64,000 nucleotides of DNA from Rubrivivax sp. (GCA_030681795.1 JAUXRG010000064.1:227694-291693); one strand, 5' to 3'. Shown: positions 15,915 to 25,737, counted from the first letter of the stretch. The notes: generated from the sequence alone by a model not told the origin. A program made the numbers and translations.

Positions 15915-17531
15915 CTAGGCCACGCAGCTGCGGTTTTTCCCCGTGCGCTTGGCCTCGTAGAGCGCCTCGTCGGCGCGCTCCAGCGCGGACTGCAGCGGCT
16001 CGCCCGCGCGCCAGGCCGTGACCCCTGCGGAGAATGTCACAAACACCTCCCGCCCTTCGTGCAGGAACAGGGCTTCGGTGAGGCTGCGCTGCAGCCGGGT
16101 GAGCGCCTGCTGCGCTTCGCCGATCTCGCTGCCGGGCAGCAGCACGACGAATTCCTCGCCGCCGAAACGCGCCACATGGTCGGCCGGGCGCAGCCGCTCG
16201 CGCACCGCGGCGGCCAGCATCCTGAGCGCCTGGTCGCCGGCCGCATGGCCCAGCGTGTCGTTGAGCTTCTTGAAATTGTCGATGTCGATCAGCCCCACGG
16301 CCAGCAGCGCCGCAGGCCCGGCGCCACGCTGGCAGCGCGCGCTTTCGACATCGAAGGCCTGGGCCAGCCCGCGGCGGTTGGCCACCTGCGTGAGCGCATC
16401 GGTGGAAACCTCTTCCGACAGGCGGCGCAGTTCACCCTCGAGCTCGCGCACCTTGTCCTCGAGCCCGGTGGCGCGCGCGCGGTCGGCCTGCAACCTCTCG
16501 TGTGAAAGACTCACTGCGGACTGCACCGTGCGTGCGTCTTCGAGCAGGGTCTTCACGACCTCGGCGAGGCTCTCCAGCGACTCGGCACGCTCGATCGCCT
16601 CGGCATGGCGCACGGTGGCGAGCTGGAAGCGCCCGGTGTGCTCACCCAGGTCGCCCACTTCGACGAGCATGTCGTGGATGAGCTGCTTGAGCGCGTCCCG
16701 CGCGGCCTGGCGCTCGCCGCGCACCTGTTGGTGGCGCTGGCGCGTCTCGGCCAGCACCGCCGAGGCGGCGCGCACGCCGCGCACCGAAGTGCCGTCGGCC
16801 AGACGGCTCTGCAGGCTCTGGCACTGGCCACGGGCCCAGCTGTCGTCCTCGGCCAGCTCGGTGAGGCCTGCGCTCAATTCACGGCACAGGGCCGAGAGTT
16901 CATCGACCAGCCGGTGGCGGTGGGCGAACAGCCGCCGCGCCTGCTCGCAGACGGCTTCGATGCCCGCCACGGCGGCCGGCGTGGCCCCTTCGCGCGCCAC
17001 CGCATCGGCCAGCATGGCGAGTTGCGCCGCCAATTCCGCCGCCCTGGCCTCCCCGGGCGGCATGCCGGCCTGCACCGTGCCCTCCAGCGTGGCCACCAGC
17101 GCAGGCCAGGCGCCGAGGTCGGTCGAGTGGCTGGCCGCCGCTTCGACCGGCGGATCGTCGACGCCGGTCTCCTCGGGGTTGGAAGCCTGGTCGCTTTCCC
17201 AGGCGCCCATCAACGATTGCAGACGCTGCAGCAGCCGCTGCCCGTCGCTGCGGCTGCTGTCGAGCACGCGGTGCAGGCTCTCCTTGCGCCGCGCGGCCGT
17301 CCACAGGCGACCGCGGCGCTCCAGGTTCTTGGCCAGGCGCTCTACCAAGGTCGCCCACGCGGCGCCCTGGGCACGGGTGTCGGGGCCGGCAGCCGCAGCG
17401 GGCTGGCCGGATTCCTCGGCAAACGCCCGCGCGTAGTTCTCGGGCGTGGGTTCGAGTTGCGCCTGCGCCAGCCGGCGCAAGGCGCCCTTGGCCACGGTGG
17501 CCGGCGGCACGGCGTTGCGGGCCGTATCCAT
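15915..17531 (-). CDS. Diguanylate cyclase (GGDEF domain)
   Basis: A 538-residue protein that should make cyclic di-GMP from two GTP. The C-terminal GGDEF domain has the active-site motif GGEEF at 457-461 and the product-inhibition I-site RPAD exactly five residues before it, so the enzyme should be feedback-regulated. Residues 1-350 are predicted mostly helical and lack a recognised sensor; the N-terminus (PPATVAKGALRRLAQ) is unlike PAS or CHASE domains. No membrane segment or signal peptide is visible. ATG 17531 overlaps the upstream stop by one base (TGATG), so translation is probably coupled to the response regulator-GGDEF-EAL protein. Confidence 0.88.
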   Translation of the reverse strand: MDTARNAVPPATVAKGALRRLAQAQLEPTPENYARAFAEESGQPAAAAGPDTRAQGAAWATLVERLAKNLERRGRLWTAARRKESLHRVLDSSRSDGQRLLQRLQSLMGAWESDQASNPEETGVDDPPVEAAASHSTDLGAWPALVATLEGTVQAGMPPGEARAAELAAQLAMLADAVAREGATPAAVAGIEAVCEQARRLFAHRHRLVDELSALCRELSAGLTELAEDDSWARGQCQSLQSRLADGTSVRGVRAASAVLAETRQRHQQVRGERQAARDALKQLIHDMLVEVGDLGEHTGRFQLATVRHAEAIERAESLESLAEVVKTLLEDARTVQSAVSLSHERLQADRARATGLEDKVRELEGELRRLSEEVSTDALTQVANRRGLAQAFDVESARCQRGAGPAALLAVGLIDIDNFKKLNDTLGHAAGDQALRMLAAAVRERLRPADHVARFGGEEFVVLLPGSEIGEAQQALTRLQRSLTEALFLHEGREVFVTFSAGVTAWRAGEPLQSALERADEALYEAKRTGKNRSCVA

Positions 17532-19783
17532 CAGCGGTAAGGCCGCCCGCCGACGGCGCGCACGCCTTCCTCGACGGCGGCACTTTCGACGGCAGTGCCT
17601 ATCCACGGTGCCCGGCGCGGCAGCAGGGTCTGCTCGAGCCAGCGCTGCAATTCGTCGGGGGCCACGGCGCGGCTGAACAGGAAGCCCTGCATCACGCCAC
17701 AGCCCAGGCGGTGCAGCACTTCCATCTGGCGCAGCGTCTCCACGCCCTCGGCCACCACGCGCAGGCCCAGCGAACGTGCCAGCGCGATGATCGCCGTGAC
17801 CACGGCTGAGCTTTGCGGTGTGATGCCGAGTTCGCGAACGAACGAGCGGTCGATCTTCAACTCGGAAATAGGCAAGGTCGTGAGGTAGGCGAGCGACGAA
17901 TAGCCGGTGCCGAAATCATCGATCGAAATCTCGACACCGATCTCGTTGAGACGATGCAGCGACGGGATCACGCTCTGCAATTCCTTCATCAGGTTGTCTT
18001 CGGTGATCTCGAGCTGGATCACCCGGTGCGCCACACCCACGGCCGTGACGCACTGGTGGATGTGCTCGACCAGATCACTGCGTTCGAACAGCCGGCTGGG
18101 CAGGTTGACCGCCACCGACTCGGCATAGCCAAAGGCCTGCTGCCAGAGCCGGGCCTGGCGCGCCGCCTCGCGCAAGGCCCACTCCGACAGCGGCACGATG
18201 ACGCCGGTTTCCTCGGCCAGTGGAATGAACTCGCGGGGCGGCACCAGCCGGCCGTCGCGCTGCCAGCGCATCAGCGCCTCGACCCCCACCATGCGCGCGG
18301 CGCGCACGTCGACCTTGGGCTGGTAGTGCAGCACCAGCTCCTCGCGTTCGATGGCTTTGTGCAAGGCCGTCTCGAGCTCGAGCTTTTCGCGGCCCCGCCC
18401 GGCCAGCAGCGGGCTGTAGATCGCCGAGGCGTTCTTGCCCTGGGCCTTGGCCGAGTACATGGCCACGTCGGAGTTGCGCAGCAGATCGACCACCGTGCTG
18501 CCGTCGCGCGGAAAGATGGCCACGCCCACGCTGGCGGTGACGAAGCATTCCTGCCCGCTCACGAAGATGGGCTCGCGCAGCGCATCGAGCACGCGCTGGG
18601 CCACGCGCTCGGCATCGCCCTCGACCGCGACCTCGGGCAGCAGCGCGACAAACTCGTCGCCGCCCAGGCGGCCCACCGCTTCCAGCGAACGGTGCGAGCG
18701 CGCACCGACGGACTCCAGCGCGCCTTCCGTGACCTGGTCGCTGTGGCGAACGCAGGCGCGCAGCCGGCGCCCGACCTCGACCAGCAGCTCGTCCCCGGCG
18801 CCGTGGCCCAGGGTGTCGTTGATGATCTTGAAGCGGTCGAGGTCGATCAACAGCAGGGCGCATTGGTGGTGCATGCGCCGCGCGTGCTCCAGCGCACGTT
18901 CGGCGCGCTGGAGCAGCTGGCGCCGGTTCGGCAGGCCGGTCAGCGCGTCGAAATTCGCCAGCTGGCGGATCTTGTCCTCGGCCACGCGGCGCTCGGTCAC
19001 GTCCTGCACGATGCCGGTGTAGCCCACGCCCTGGCCATGCTCGTTGAACTCCGGCTCGGCCTCGGCGTGGATGATGCGCTGGCGTCCATCGAGCAGCACG
19101 ATGGGCAGGTCGGTGGCCACGACCGCGGCATGCCGCAGCGCCTGGTGGAGCAGCCGCAGCAAGGCGCGCCGCTCGTCCGGCGGCACCATGCGCAGCAGCT
19201 CGCGCAGGCCCACATGTTCGTTCGGGCCCATGCCGAATACGCGCAGCGCTTCGGTGGACATCAACCAGCCGGGCAATTCGCGCCCGCTGCGTCGCCAGTC
19301 GAAGCTGCCCATGCGGGCCAGGTCCTGGGCGCGCGCGAGCTTGGACTTGCTGCGTTCGAGCTCGATGCGCGTGCGTGACGAGCGCAGCAGGTAGTGCAGG
19401 CGCCCGGCCAGAAGGCCCCAGTGCGTGGACTTGACGAAGAAGTCGGTGGCGCCGGCCTGGTAGGCGCGCGTGATCGACGCGTCGTCTTCCAGGCCGGTGA
19501 GCATCAGCACCGGCACGTTCTCGTAGCCCGTGAGGCCGCGCAGGCGGCGGCAGGTCTCGAAGCCGTCCAGCCCGGGCATGAGGGCATCCAGCACGACGAG
19601 GTCGGGCGTCCAGTCGCGCAGCAGCGCCAGGGCCTGCTCGCCGCTGCTGGTTTCGGTGATGTGGAAACCCCGTTCGCGCAGTGCCAGCGAGGTCAGCAGC
19701 AGGTTGACCTCGTCGTCATCGACCAGCAGCACCTCCGGCTGCGCCGGGTGGCTTGCGTCGGCGAAGGCGTGAGGCGGGTTCAT
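17531..19783 (-). CDS. Response regulator-PAS-GGDEF-EAL c-di-GMP protein
   Basis: The 750-residue protein has, in order, a receiver domain (VDDDEVN, phospho-acceptor Asp66 in VVLDALMPG), a PAS-like region (about 155-270), a GGDEF domain with intact GGDEF at about 374-378, and an EAL phosphodiesterase domain with EAL at about 503 in GVEALMRW plus DDFGTGYSSL and the lysine in SELKIDRSFV. Both catalytic signatures look intact, so it could make or degrade c-di-GMP. A long insertion of about 18 residues (residues about 352-370) precedes the GGDEF motif. The receiver domain may be phosphorylated through the Hpt protein encoded 13 nt upstream. Confidence 0.9.
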   Translation of the reverse strand: MNPPHAFADASHPAQPEVLLVDDDEVNLLLTSLALRERGFHITETSSGEQALALLRDWTPDLVVLDALMPGLDGFETCRRLRGLTGYENVPVLMLTGLEDDASITRAYQAGATDFFVKSTHWGLLAGRLHYLLRSSRTRIELERSKSKLARAQDLARMGSFDWRRSGRELPGWLMSTEALRVFGMGPNEHVGLRELLRMVPPDERRALLRLLHQALRHAAVVATDLPIVLLDGRQRIIHAEAEPEFNEHGQGVGYTGIVQDVTERRVAEDKIRQLANFDALTGLPNRRQLLQRAERALEHARRMHHQCALLLIDLDRFKIINDTLGHGAGDELLVEVGRRLRACVRHSDQVTEGALESVGARSHRSLEAVGRLGGDEFVALLPEVAVEGDAERVAQRVLDALREPIFVSGQECFVTASVGVAIFPRDGSTVVDLLRNSDVAMYSAKAQGKNASAIYSPLLAGRGREKLELETALHKAIEREELVLHYQPKVDVRAARMVGVEALMRWQRDGRLVPPREFIPLAEETGVIVPLSEWALREAARQARLWQQAFGYAESVAVNLPSRLFERSDLVEHIHQCVTAVGVAHRVIQLEITEDNLMKELQSVIPSLHRLNEIGVEISIDDFGTGYSSLAYLTTLPISELKIDRSFVRELGITPQSSAVVTAIIALARSLGLRVVAEGVETLRQMEVLHRLGCGVMQGFLFSRAVAPDELQRWLEQTLLPRRAPWIGTAVESAAVEEGVRAVGGRPYR

Positions 19784-19796
19784 GCGTGCGCGGGGA

Positions 19797-20204
19797 TCAA
19801 GGGGCCAGCATAGCCCGAACCGCCGCCAGCGCGGCCTCGCCTTCGGCGATCAGGCGCTGCACATCCTGCCCGAGAACCGCCGGCTCGCCGGCAGGCGCGG
19901 CGCGCTGCCGGCGTTCGATCTCGGCGCAGGCCGCGGCCAGCGACAGCGCACCCACGCTGGCCGCAGAAGACTTGAACGCGTGCGCCAGGCCGGCCACCCC
20001 AGCCGCATCGCCGGCCTCGCGCTGGGCCGCCCACTGGACCAGCGCCTGCGCCAGCGAGGTCTCGAAGGCGCCGAGCACGCGCATGAGAACACCGTGACGG
20101 CCGTCGGGGTCGAGCTCGCGCAGGCGCTCGAGCGCCTGCGCGTCGAGCACGACCGCCGCCGCGGCGCGGGGGTCTGAATGGCCGCTCTGGAGCTCTTGTG
20201 TCAT
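19797..20204 (-). CDS. Hpt phosphotransfer protein
   Basis: A 135-residue single-domain histidine phosphotransfer protein. The phospho-accepting histidine is in LAHAFKSSAASVGA (about residue 74), followed by the helix ALSLAAACAEIERR. It should pass phosphate between a hybrid or orthodox kinase and the receiver domain of the GGDEF-EAL protein that begins 13 nt downstream. ATG 20204 (MTQELQ) or ATG 20228 (MPIAPSTAMTQ) are both possible; neither has a strong Shine-Dalgarno site. It is the first gene after the sigma-28-like promoter at 20434-20460, leaving a leader of about 200 nt. Confidence 0.8.
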   Translation of the reverse strand: MTQELQSGHSDPRAAAAVVLDAQALERLRELDPDGRHGVLMRVLGAFETSLAQALVQWAAQREAGDAAGVAGLAHAFKSSAASVGALSLAAACAEIERRQRAAPAGEPAVLGQDVQRLIAEGEAALAAVRAMLAP

Positions 20205-20433
20205 GGCAGTGGAGGGTGCGATGGGCATCGAGCCCGGCGCAGGCGCGGGCTCGCGGGTGGATGGGAGGGCGTGGCCAGGGGCCGGCGTCGACGCGGCTGG
20301 ATGTGCAGCCTGCGGGCCGCCGTCAAGCGGGGCATTATCGGGCGGCAATCGATCTCGGGCATCGTCATGGGAATCGCGGCAATGACGCGGCGCCGTGTCG
20401 CGCGCCGCGTGCGACCCGGGGGCCGTGTCTGAC

Positions 20434-20460
20434 GTTTCGGCCCCGGGCCGCGGAACTTGA
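20434..20460 (-). promoter_or_regulatory. Sigma-28-type promoter of the hpt/GGDEF-EAL/GGDEF operon
   Basis: Minus-strand TCAAG-N14-GCCGAAAC: TCA to GCC spacing is exactly 16 nt, as in the other flagellar promoters here. It lies in the 305-nt gap between hpt and the divergent kinase (20205-20509). That gap also holds a minus-strand GATAAT (20334-20339), a possible sigma-70 -10 without a clear -35, and a plus-strand TACAAT at 20497-20502. Nothing else was recognised in the gap. Confidence 0.6.
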
Positions 20461-20509
20461 GGCCGGGTCTGGAGACCGGGCCCGGCGCACGCTCCGTACA
20501 ATTCGGTCC

Positions 20510-21781
20510 ATGCTTGCACTGCCCGAGGGCCCACCACGCCAGGCTGCCGGCTGGCGACTGGCGATGCTCCCGGCACCGCTGCTGGCCGGCTGCGCTGACG
20601 CGCCCGTCGCCGGCGGCGCATGGGCCTTCCTGTCGCTGGCCCTGGTGGGGGCGGCGCTGGGCGGCTATGCCATCGGCGCGGCGCGGCAACGACAACGCTA
20701 CGAGCGCGAACTGCGCCAGGCCCATGCGGCGCTTCGCCACCAGGCCCAGTTGCAGACCGCGTGGGTCTGGCAAACGGACGCCAGCCACCGGCTCCTGTCG
20801 TGGCAGGGCCCGGGGCGCGCGGCCACCCAGGCGAGCGCACTGTTCGCCGAGGCCATGGACGAGAGCCTGGCCGCCCGGCTGCGCGCCGAGCAGTCTTTCG
20901 CCGGGCTGCGTGTGCGCTGCGCGCCCGCCCAGGACGACAGCCAGGGCTGGGAACTGAGCGGTGTGCCGCGCCACGACGACCTCGGCCGTTTCGCCGGTTT
21001 CGTGGGCCATGCGCGGCCCACCGATGGCGAGGATCGGGTGCAGGCTGAGGCCGCCGCCCCGCCGCCCTTGTTGGCCGCTGGCGCCGAATCGGCCCGGGTG
21101 GCCAACGACGCCACACGCGAGAGCGAGGCCTTCAGCTTCACCGTCTCGCACGACCTGCGCGCGCCGATTCGCGTCGTCGAAGGCTTCACGCGCATCGTCA
21201 AGGAAGATTACGGCCGCTTGCTCGACCGCGTCGGCAACGACCACCTCGACCGCGTGCTGGGGGCGGCGGCGCGCATGAACCTGATGATCGACGCGCTGCT
21301 GACGCTGGCGCGCCTGTCCTCGCAGCCCTTGGCGAGCCAGCCCGTCAACCTGTCGCAGCTGGCCTCCTTCGTCGTCGACGACCTGCGCCGCACGGCACCC
21401 GAGCGCGAGGCCGACATCGAGATCGAACCGGGGCTCACCGCCCAGGGCGACCCCACGCTGCTGCGCCTGGTGCTGGAGAACCTGTTGGGCAATGCCTGGA
21501 AGTACAGCGCCCGCACGCCGCGCGCGCAGATTTCCTTGCGCCTGGTAAACCATGGCGGGCGCCCTGCCTATGCCGTGCGGGACAACGGCGCGGGCTTCGA
21601 CATGCGCTCGGCCGACCGCCTCTTCGGCCTGTTCCAGCGCCTGCACAGCGCCAGCGAATTCCCTGGCCACGGGGTCGGCCTGGCCTCGGTGCGGCGCATC
21701 GTGCAGCGGCACGGCGGGGACATCTGGGCCGAAGCCGAGCCCGGCCGCGGCGCGGTGTTCTATTTCACGCTGGCGGGTTGA
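20510..21781 (+). CDS. Histidine kinase with short membrane-proximal sensor
   Basis: A 423-residue kinase: one N-terminal membrane segment (about 25-62, AWAFLSLALVGAALGGYAIG), a PAS-like region (about 70-165), HisKA with FSFTVSHDLRAPIRVVEGF and phospho-acceptor His214, and an ATPase domain with LVLENLLGNAWKYS, VRDNGAGFDM and GHGVGLASVRRIV. There is no receiver domain, so it needs a separate partner; the Hpt protein transcribed divergently and the ANTAR regulator that follows (convergent, 8 nt away) are candidates. TACAAT at 20497-20502 is 7 nt before the ATG and no Shine-Dalgarno is present, which suggests a leaderless mRNA. Confidence 0.85.
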   Translation: MLALPEGPPRQAAGWRLAMLPAPLLAGCADAPVAGGAWAFLSLALVGAALGGYAIGAARQRQRYERELRQAHAALRHQAQLQTAWVWQTDASHRLLSWQGPGRAATQASALFAEAMDESLAARLRAEQSFAGLRVRCAPAQDDSQGWELSGVPRHDDLGRFAGFVGHARPTDGEDRVQAEAAAPPPLLAAGAESARVANDATRESEAFSFTVSHDLRAPIRVVEGFTRIVKEDYGRLLDRVGNDHLDRVLGAAARMNLMIDALLTLARLSSQPLASQPVNLSQLASFVVDDLRRTAPEREADIEIEPGLTAQGDPTLLRLVLENLLGNAWKYSARTPRAQISLRLVNHGGRPAYAVRDNGAGFDMRSADRLFGLFQRLHSASEFPGHGVGLASVRRIVQRHGGDIWAEAEPGRGAVFYFTLAG

Positions 21782-21789
21782 TCCGGCGC

Positions 21790-22416
21790 TCAGCTGCCGC
21801 TGCGCGAGAGTTCCTCGACGGCAGCCAGCAGCCTCTCGGCCTGGGCCGCAGGCTCGAGCCGCTGTTCGGCGGCCAGCTGCCGCAGGCGCTGCAAGGCTTG
21901 CCCACGCGGCAACGAATGGCGGTGCATGAGCACGCCCACGGCCAGCGGCACGGGGTCGGCCAGCGCGTCGCCCAGGGCCGCGGCCCCTGGCGCCACGGCC
22001 GCGGGGCGCGCCGGCTCGGCCGTGCGCAGCCGCGCGAATGCAGCTTCCACGCTGGGCACGATCTGCCCGACCTCGAGCGGCTTGATCAGGTAGGCCAGCG
22101 CGCCCAGCTGCTGCACCTTGGCCAGCGTGGCCTCGTCGGAGAAAGCCGACAGGAACATGAAGGGAATGCCGTAGGCGTCGCGCAGTGTCTCGGCGACGTC
22201 GAAGCCGCTCTTGCCTTCCATGCGGATGTCCAGCAGCGCCAGTTGCGGCCGGTGCTCGCGGGCCAGCAGGATGGCGTCGTCACCGTTGTCGGCGTCGATG
22301 ACCTCGTAGCCGGCCTGCGCCAGCCCGTGGGTCACCGTGGCGAGCACCAGCCGGTCGTCGTCGACGACGAGGATCCTGCCCTTGCTGGCCATCGCCGGGT
22401 TCGCCACTGCGTTCAT
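21790..22416 (-). CDS. Response regulator with ANTAR RNA-binding domain
   Basis: The 208-residue protein has a receiver domain (VVDDDR, phospho-acceptor Asp63 in ALLDIRM, Lys in YLIKPLEV) followed by an ANTAR domain (about 146-205: AVGVLMHRHSLPRGQALQRL, then RQLAAEQRLEPAAQ). ANTAR proteins bind paired hairpins in nascent RNA and prevent termination. It overlaps the upstream multi-PAS HisKA_2 kinase by 4 nt (ATGA), forming a kinase/regulator pair of the PdtaS/PdtaR or EutW/EutV kind. Its RNA targets are unknown; no classical ANTAR dual hairpin was identified in the window. Confidence 0.85.
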   Translation of the reverse strand: MNAVANPAMASKGRILVVDDDRLVLATVTHGLAQAGYEVIDADNGDDAILLAREHRPQLALLDIRMEGKSGFDVAETLRDAYGIPFMFLSAFSDEATLAKVQQLGALAYLIKPLEVGQIVPSVEAAFARLRTAEPARPAAVAPGAAALGDALADPVPLAVGVLMHRHSLPRGQALQRLRQLAAEQRLEPAAQAERLLAAVEELSRSGS

Positions 22417-25400
22417 CCGGGGGATTGTGGCGCATCCCCCGGCGCCGGCACGCGCACGCTGGGCGGGCGCAGCTCGATCTCGGCCACCACGTCCTCGCCC
22501 GCCTGCGCGAGCGAAAAGGTGGCGCTGCGCCGCGGCAGCAGGGCGCGCACCAGGCCGAGTCCGGCGACGCCGCCCCGCACCTGGGCCAGGTCGAAGTCGC
22601 TGGCCAGCTGGCCGCGGTTGGCGATGCGGATGTGCACCACCTCGCCCTGGGCGGAAAGGCCGCAGCGCACCTCGGCGCCCTGCCCGTGCTTGATGGCGTT
22701 GGTGAGCAACTCGTTGACCGTGAGCGCCACCGGGATCGACTCGACCTCGGGCAGCAGGTGCGGCACCTCGCCCTCGACGACCACGGCAATCGTGCGCGCG
22801 AAGGTGCGCTGCACCGATTGCGCGATGGCCCGCAGCAGGGCGGCCAAGCCCAGCGGCCCGGTGGCGCCCACCTGCAAGCCATAGACCTGTGCGATGGCCT
22901 GCACCTGGCTCACCGCTTCGGAGAGCATGGCCGCCATCTCGGGGTGGCGCGTCGCGTTTTGCTGCAGCAGGCCGGCCACCCCCTGCAGGTTGTTCTTGAT
23001 GCGGTGGTGCACTTCCCTGACCAGCACCTCGCGCTGGGCGATGGCGGCCTGCAGGCGGGCCTGCTCGGCCTCGCGCTGCCCGGTCACGTCGCTGGCCACC
23101 AGCAGCAGCTGTGCCGGTGAGGGCCCGTCGTCGGCCAGCGGGGTGATGCGGCAGTCCCAGACCTGCACGCCGCCCTGGCGCCCGGCGGGGTCGCGCCATT
23201 CGTGCTGGAGCACGGGCCCGCCCACGCGGGCCTGGGTCAACCAGGTCTCGAGCGCCGCTGCCTTGGGCCCCGGGCAGGCTTGTGCCAGTGCCTGGCCGAG
23301 CATCTCGGCCACCGGCCGCTCGAGGAACAGTGCGGCCGTCTGGTTGAGTTGCTGGACCCGCAGCGTGCCGGCATCGAACAGCGCGATGGCCAGCGGCGCG
23401 GTCTCGATGACGCGCTGCAGCGAGGCGCGCGCCTGTGCCGTGGCCACCTCGGCCTGGCGGCGGCGCTCGATGTCCAGCAGCGCGATCGTCAGCTCGGGCC
23501 CGCCGCCCGAGCCATGTTCGGTGAGCACGGCGTTGCCCACGACCCAGAACTCGCGCCCGTCGCGGCCCCTGAGACGGCATTCGAAGGTCTCGGTCTGACC
23601 CTCGCTCAGGCGGCGCATGAAGCCCGCGCTGCGCAGCGGGTGGTCGGGCTCGGAGGTCGCGACGATGCTCATGGGCTCGCCGACGAAATCGGCCAGCTCG
23701 CCGGCAAACATGCGGCGTGCCGAGCGGTTCATCCACTGGATGCCGTCCTCCGAGACGGTGACGATGCCCACCAGCACCGAGTTCAGGATGGCGCGGGTGC
23801 GCTCGGCCTGCTGGGCCAGGGTTTCGCGCGCACGGCGCCGGTCGTCGATATCAACGAAGGAGCAGATCACCCCGGACCCGTCATCATCGGCGCCCACCGG
23901 TCGAACCGCCACCTGGACCCAGAGCAGGCTGCCGTCGCGTCGGCGCAAGCGCCGCTCGCCGGCGAAGCGGCCGTGGTCGCGCAGGCCCTGGGCGATGCGG
24001 GCTTCGAATTCGACGCAGGCGCGCGTGTCTTCGTAGAGCTCGGCGGCATCCAGCGTGGTCAGCTCCGGGCCGGCCCAGCCGGTGAGCGTGGTCATGGCCT
24101 GGTTGGCGCGCTCGATGCGCGCGCCGCGCTGGTAGACGATGCCCACCTCCGACAGGCTGAACATCAGCTCGCGGTCGCGCAGGATCTGCTCGAGCTCGGC
24201 CTGCTGCGTCTTCAGTCGCGTGATGTCGGTGAGCACGGCCACGGCCTCGACCTGATGGCCCGTGGTCTGGGCGCGCCGCACCGACAGCGAATACCACTGC
24301 GGCCGCCCCTCGGCATTGGCCAGCGGCAGCTCGGCCTCGAACGGGTGCCCCTGGGCCACCGCCTCCATCGCCTCACGCGCACCCTGCAAGGCGCCCATGC
24401 TGCGCGCGAAGATCTCTTCCAGCGACGCCCCGGCCGCGGCCCCGGCCTCGAAACCCAGCATGCGCTCGAAGCGCTGGTTGCAGCGCACCAGCGCCGGCCC
24501 GCGCAGATAGGCGATGCCCGCGGTGGAGCTGTCGAGGATGGTCGTGAGCTCGCGCAGCAGCTGCTCGTTGCGGCGCAGCGCGCGCTCCTGGTCGGTGACG
24601 TCCAGCGTCACCACCGAGATGGTGGTGCGGCCGCCGGCCAGCGCGCCGGGCTCCACGCGCGTGAGCAGCCAGCGCGAGCCGAGTTCCGGGTGGCGCACGG
24701 CGTACCGCACTTCGGTGCGCTCGCCCTGGCGCAAGGCGTGCTGCAGGCGCTCGAACTCGGGCAGGGATTCGGGCTCCACGAGTTCGCGGCCTATGCCCAG
24801 CAGCGCACCCGAGGCGCGCCGCTCGGCCGCCGGCGCCGCGCGATCCGCGGGCGCGGCCCGGGCCGGTGCACTCTGGCGCGGCGCCAGCCAGCCGCGCGTG
24901 GGGTCGTAGGTCGCCACGCCGATGCTCGCGGTATCCATCAGCATGCCCATCTCGAGCTGCGCCAGGTCGCGCTCGTCTTCGGCGCTGCGGTCCTGGACCA
25001 CGGCCATCACGCGGCACCCGCCATCGTCGGCCAGGTGGCAGGCCAGCCGCGCACTCAGGCGCCGGCGCCGGCCATCGGCCAGCGGCATCATGGCCTGGCA
25101 CTCGATCGGCGTCGCGCCCGGGGCCAGCGCGGGGGCCGGCACGCCGCCCTGCCAGCCCAGCAGCGCCTGCAGCTCGGGCGTGGCGTCGGCCAGCACTTCG
25201 GGGACCCGCTCGACGAGGCTCTCGAAGGCCGCATTGCAGCGCAGGATCAACCCCGTGTCGTCGTACACGAGCATGCCCGTGCCGCTGAGATCGAACCACT
25301 GCGCGAGCTCATCCTGGGCGCGGCGGGCTTGTTCGCGCGCCGTCACTTCGGCGGTCGTGTCGTGCCACAGTGTCAGCCACAGCGGCGCGGCGCCTGCGGC

Positions 25401-25727
25401 GGCCACGTCCACGCGGGTCACGGAGAACCAGCGCTCCCGGCCATGCGCGTCGTACAGCCGCCTGGACGCCGCCGGCAGGCCCGGGCCCTGCCGGGGTGCC
25501 CTGGCCAGTTCGCTGCGTTCGGCGATGCGGCCCTCGCGATCTTCGGGCGGCTCCAGCTCGACCGGGTCGCGGCCGATCAGCGCCGGGGGCGTCAGCCCGA
25601 CCCCGGCGGCGAAGGCATCGTTGACGTCGACCAGGCGGAAGTCCGCCCCTTGCAGCGTGGCCGGCGTGGGCGAAGCCCAGAGGGTGCGAAACAGCACACC
25701 GCCCTGCGGCGCCGGCCGCGCGCCCAT
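22413..25727 (-). CDS. Multi-PAS HisKA_2 sensor histidine kinase
   Basis: A soluble kinase of about 1104 residues. Six or seven PAS/PAC repeats occupy residues 1-880; recurring PAC signatures include WFSVTRVDV, RWLLTRVEPG, QWYSLSVRRA, WVQVAVRPVG and EFWVVGNAVL. The C-terminal kinase is of the HisKA_2 type: VREVHHRIKNNLQGVAGLL with phospho-acceptor His at about 906, then LTVNELLTNAIKHG in the ATPase domain. No membrane segment is seen, so the sensed signals are probably cytoplasmic or diffusible (redox, gas, small ligand). ATG 25727 is used; an in-frame GTG at 25763 would overlap the HDOD gene. It should phosphorylate the ANTAR regulator. Confidence 0.88.
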   Translation of the reverse strand: MGARPAPQGGVLFRTLWASPTPATLQGADFRLVDVNDAFAAGVGLTPPALIGRDPVELEPPEDREGRIAERSELARAPRQGPGLPAASRRLYDAHGRERWFSVTRVDVAAAGAAPLWLTLWHDTTAEVTAREQARRAQDELAQWFDLSGTGMLVYDDTGLILRCNAAFESLVERVPEVLADATPELQALLGWQGGVPAPALAPGATPIECQAMMPLADGRRRRLSARLACHLADDGGCRVMAVVQDRSAEDERDLAQLEMGMLMDTASIGVATYDPTRGWLAPRQSAPARAAPADRAAPAAERRASGALLGIGRELVEPESLPEFERLQHALRQGERTEVRYAVRHPELGSRWLLTRVEPGALAGGRTTISVVTLDVTDQERALRRNEQLLRELTTILDSSTAGIAYLRGPALVRCNQRFERMLGFEAGAAAGASLEEIFARSMGALQGAREAMEAVAQGHPFEAELPLANAEGRPQWYSLSVRRAQTTGHQVEAVAVLTDITRLKTQQAELEQILRDRELMFSLSEVGIVYQRGARIERANQAMTTLTGWAGPELTTLDAAELYEDTRACVEFEARIAQGLRDHGRFAGERRLRRRDGSLLWVQVAVRPVGADDDGSGVICSFVDIDDRRRARETLAQQAERTRAILNSVLVGIVTVSEDGIQWMNRSARRMFAGELADFVGEPMSIVATSEPDHPLRSAGFMRRLSEGQTETFECRLRGRDGREFWVVGNAVLTEHGSGGGPELTIALLDIERRRQAEVATAQARASLQRVIETAPLAIALFDAGTLRVQQLNQTAALFLERPVAEMLGQALAQACPGPKAAALETWLTQARVGGPVLQHEWRDPAGRQGGVQVWDCRITPLADDGPSPAQLLLVASDVTGQREAEQARLQAAIAQREVLVREVHHRIKNNLQGVAGLLQQNATRHPEMAAMLSEAVSQVQAIAQVYGLQVGATGPLGLAALLRAIAQSVQRTFARTIAVVVEGEVPHLLPEVESIPVALTVNELLTNAIKHGQGAEVRCGLSAQGEVVHIRIANRGQLASDFDLAQVRGGVAGLGLVRALLPRRSATFSLAQAGEDVVAEIELRPPSVRVPAPGDAPQSPG

Positions 25728-25737
25728 GCGCAAGCGT

